Assembly: GCA_020720565.1 (NCBI GenBank)
Contig: DYOK01000040.1
Coordinates: forward strand, 1 to 8,242
Length of the DNA stretch: 8,242 nt
Direction of reading: 5' to 3'
Source of the DNA: Acetofilamentum sp.
GTDB lineage: Bacteria > Bacteroidota > Bacteroidia > Bacteroidales > JAFGXI01
Shown: positions 7,752-8,242 of the stretch, piece after piece
How the letters are laid out: every line of letters begins with the position of its first letter
Numbering within the stretch: the stretch's first letter is position 1
Notes under the pieces: generated by a model
What the model was told of the DNA's origin: nothing
Database searches by the model: none
The model's input: the letters and a program-made list of their open reading frames with translations, nothing else
Made by a program: the position numbers and the translations under genes

Positions 7752-7796
7752 AAAAAAAAATAAGCTTGCTCAAAGATAATATTTTGCAAGCTTATT
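7752..7796 (-). terminator. strong intrinsic-type terminator ending at the kinase start codon
   Basis: On the - strand AATAAGCTTGC (7796-7786) and GCAAGCTTATT (7769-7759) form a perfect 11-bp inverted repeat around a 16-base loop. A run of T follows to 7752, and the kinase ATG comes immediately after, at 7751. The hairpin starts 20 bases beyond the stop of the small upstream gene, which it most likely terminates. If transcribed from upstream it could also act as an attenuator or occlude kinase translation initiation. The repeat and T-tract are seen; termination is inferred. Confidence 0.75.
7771..7778 (-). promoter_or_regulatory. -7 promoter element for the kinase operon
   Basis: TATCTTTG on the - strand matches TAnnTTTG exactly and is the same octamer as upstream of era. 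It ends 19 bases before the kinase ATG, so a transcript would start near 7765 with a leader of about a dozen bases, similar to the DUF5686 gene. It lies in the loop of the terminator hairpin, so a transcript starting here would carry only the second arm. No good -33 TTTG is seen at 17-23 bases. Confidence 0.4.
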
Positions 7797-7815
7797 AAGT
7801 ATTATTTACTTAGAA

Positions 7816-8088
7816 TTATTTGATTATTTCAATCACTTGACCAGTACCATGTTTTGTTCCTCCACCTTTCTTTTTGCCTGTATACATTTGCTTGACTTCA
7901 ATTGCAATGTCGGTTGGGAAAATTATTTCTACTTTTTTAGTTTCGCCCTCCTTAATAATCTTAATACGCTCTGTATAGAATATTTCCACTTCAGATATTA
8001 CGCCATTGTCAAACTCAAAATCCCAAATGACGGTAATGTCGCAATCGCCTTTTTCGGATTTGAATGTTGCATTAATTTTTTTTGCTAT
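7816..8088 (-). CDS. unrecognised small protein with apparent ATA start (possibly a start-codon-lost pseudogene)
   Basis: The - strand frame is open from just after a TAA (8103-8101) to a TAA at 7818-7816. It encodes a convincing protein with ordinary codon use. No ATG, GTG or TTG exists in frame before the body of the protein; the first GTG would leave only 57 residues and the first ATG only 23. At 8088-8086 an ATA is followed by GCA AAA AAA ATT, so the N-terminus would read (M)AKKINATFKSEKG, a very typical bacterial start; this gives 90 residues. The body alternates strands (DITVIWDFEF 17-26, VISEVEIFYTERIKII 30-45, KKVEIIFPTDIAIEV 51-65) and ends in a basic glycine-rich segment, KKKGGGTKHGTGQVIEIIK (72-90). 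There is no signal peptide or membrane segment. I do not recognise the family. Either a non-canonical start, an ATG-to-ATA mutation or a base error would explain it. The strong hairpin downstream suits it as an independent unit. Confidence 0.55.
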   Translation of the reverse strand: MAKKINATFKSEKGDCDITVIWDFEFDNGVISEVEIFYTERIKIIKEGETKKVEIIFPTDIAIEVKQMYTGKKKGGGTKHGTGQVIEIIK

Positions 8089-8102
8089 AATACTGTGTTT
8101 TT

Positions 8103-8164
8103 AAAGGTTATAAAATATTACTAATATACGCATTTACAATTAGGCAATAAAAAGGTTACAAAAT
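8103..8164. repeat. pair of 14-base direct repeats upstream of the small gene
   Basis: AAAGGTTATAAAAT (8103-8116) and AAAGGTTACAAAAT (8151-8164) differ at one position and lie 48 bases apart. On the - strand they read ATTTTATAACCTTT and ATTTTGTAACCTTT, located just upstream of the small gene's apparent start. They could be tandem regulator sites, or a chance event in AT-rich DNA. The copies are seen; function is not known. Confidence 0.5.
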
Positions 8165-8242
8165 TTACTCGTTTTTTTTTAATTTTTGTTTTAATATTAA
8201 ATTGACAAAAAATAAGAAATACTGATAAATGTATTATTTTTG
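8165..8242. other. AT-rich non-coding right edge
   Basis: Almost entirely A and T, with long homopolymer runs and no open frame of note. TATTTTTG at 8235-8242 on the + strand fits TAnnTTTG and might belong to a rightward gene beyond the window, but it has no -33 partner at the right distance and such matches are easily found by chance here. Confidence 0.4.

Noticed and set aside
8061..8080. Frameshift in the A8 run as the explanation for the missing start of the small gene
   Set aside because: Shifting into either other frame upstream of the run leads to a stop (TAG or TAA) without passing an ATG, so a slip there would not restore a normal start.
7837..8124. Rightward open frame of 95 codons rich in Phe, Cys and Asn
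   Set aside because: It is the antisense of the small - strand gene. The - strand translation has balanced charge, alternating strands and a plausible MAKKI start, while the + strand reading is a low-complexity Phe/Cys/Asn string.
1..8242. CRISPR arrays, tRNA or rRNA genes, insertion sequences
   Set aside because: No regularly spaced repeats, no tRNA-like T-arm or acceptor pairing, and no transposase motifs or paired terminal repeats were seen.

Overview
The window is AT-rich (roughly two thirds A+T) and reads as the chromosome of a member of the Bacteroidota (Bacteroidetes). Three things point there: a carboxypeptidase-D-regulatory-like plus DUF5686 outer-membrane protein, a hybrid of periplasmic TPRs and a histidine kinase, and TAnnTTTG -7 boxes with no Shine-Dalgarno sequences. 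The genus cannot be named from the sequence.

Layout. Bases 1-114 hold a promoter and possibly a scrap of a leftward reading frame. 115-2607 (+) is the DUF5686 protein. 2776-3660 (+) is the GTPase Era, behind a 168-base gap with a -7 box. Era converges with a leftward cluster across a 66-base gap. The cluster, in transcription order (- strand), is a TPR sensor histidine kinase (7751-5601), an unrecognised outer-membrane barrel-like protein (5611-4757) and an S41-family lipoprotein peptidase (4764-3727). The stop of each gene overlaps the start of the next, by 11 and 8 bases, so the three are almost certainly one co-translated operon. Upstream of it, also on the - strand, lies a small gene of about 90 codons (8088-7816) whose reading frame has no ATG, GTG or TTG near its apparent N-terminus. 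It begins at ATA, followed by codons for AKKI. A strong hairpin with a T-tract ends directly at the kinase start codon, and a -7 box lies inside its loop.

How they might work together. The kinase has a secretion signal, a periplasmic TPR sensor region, one membrane helix and a cytoplasmic DHp/CA core. It is coupled to an outer-membrane protein and a lipoprotein peptidase with tricorn-like active-site motifs. This suggests an envelope-sensing module in which the barrel and protease produce, change or respond to the kinase's signal. No response regulator is present, so the output is unknown. Era and the DUF5686 protein look like ordinary unlinked neighbours. Starts given here differ from the longest open frames for two genes: the DUF5686 protein (ATG at 115, not TTG at 97) and the barrel protein (ATG at 5611, not TTG at 5617).
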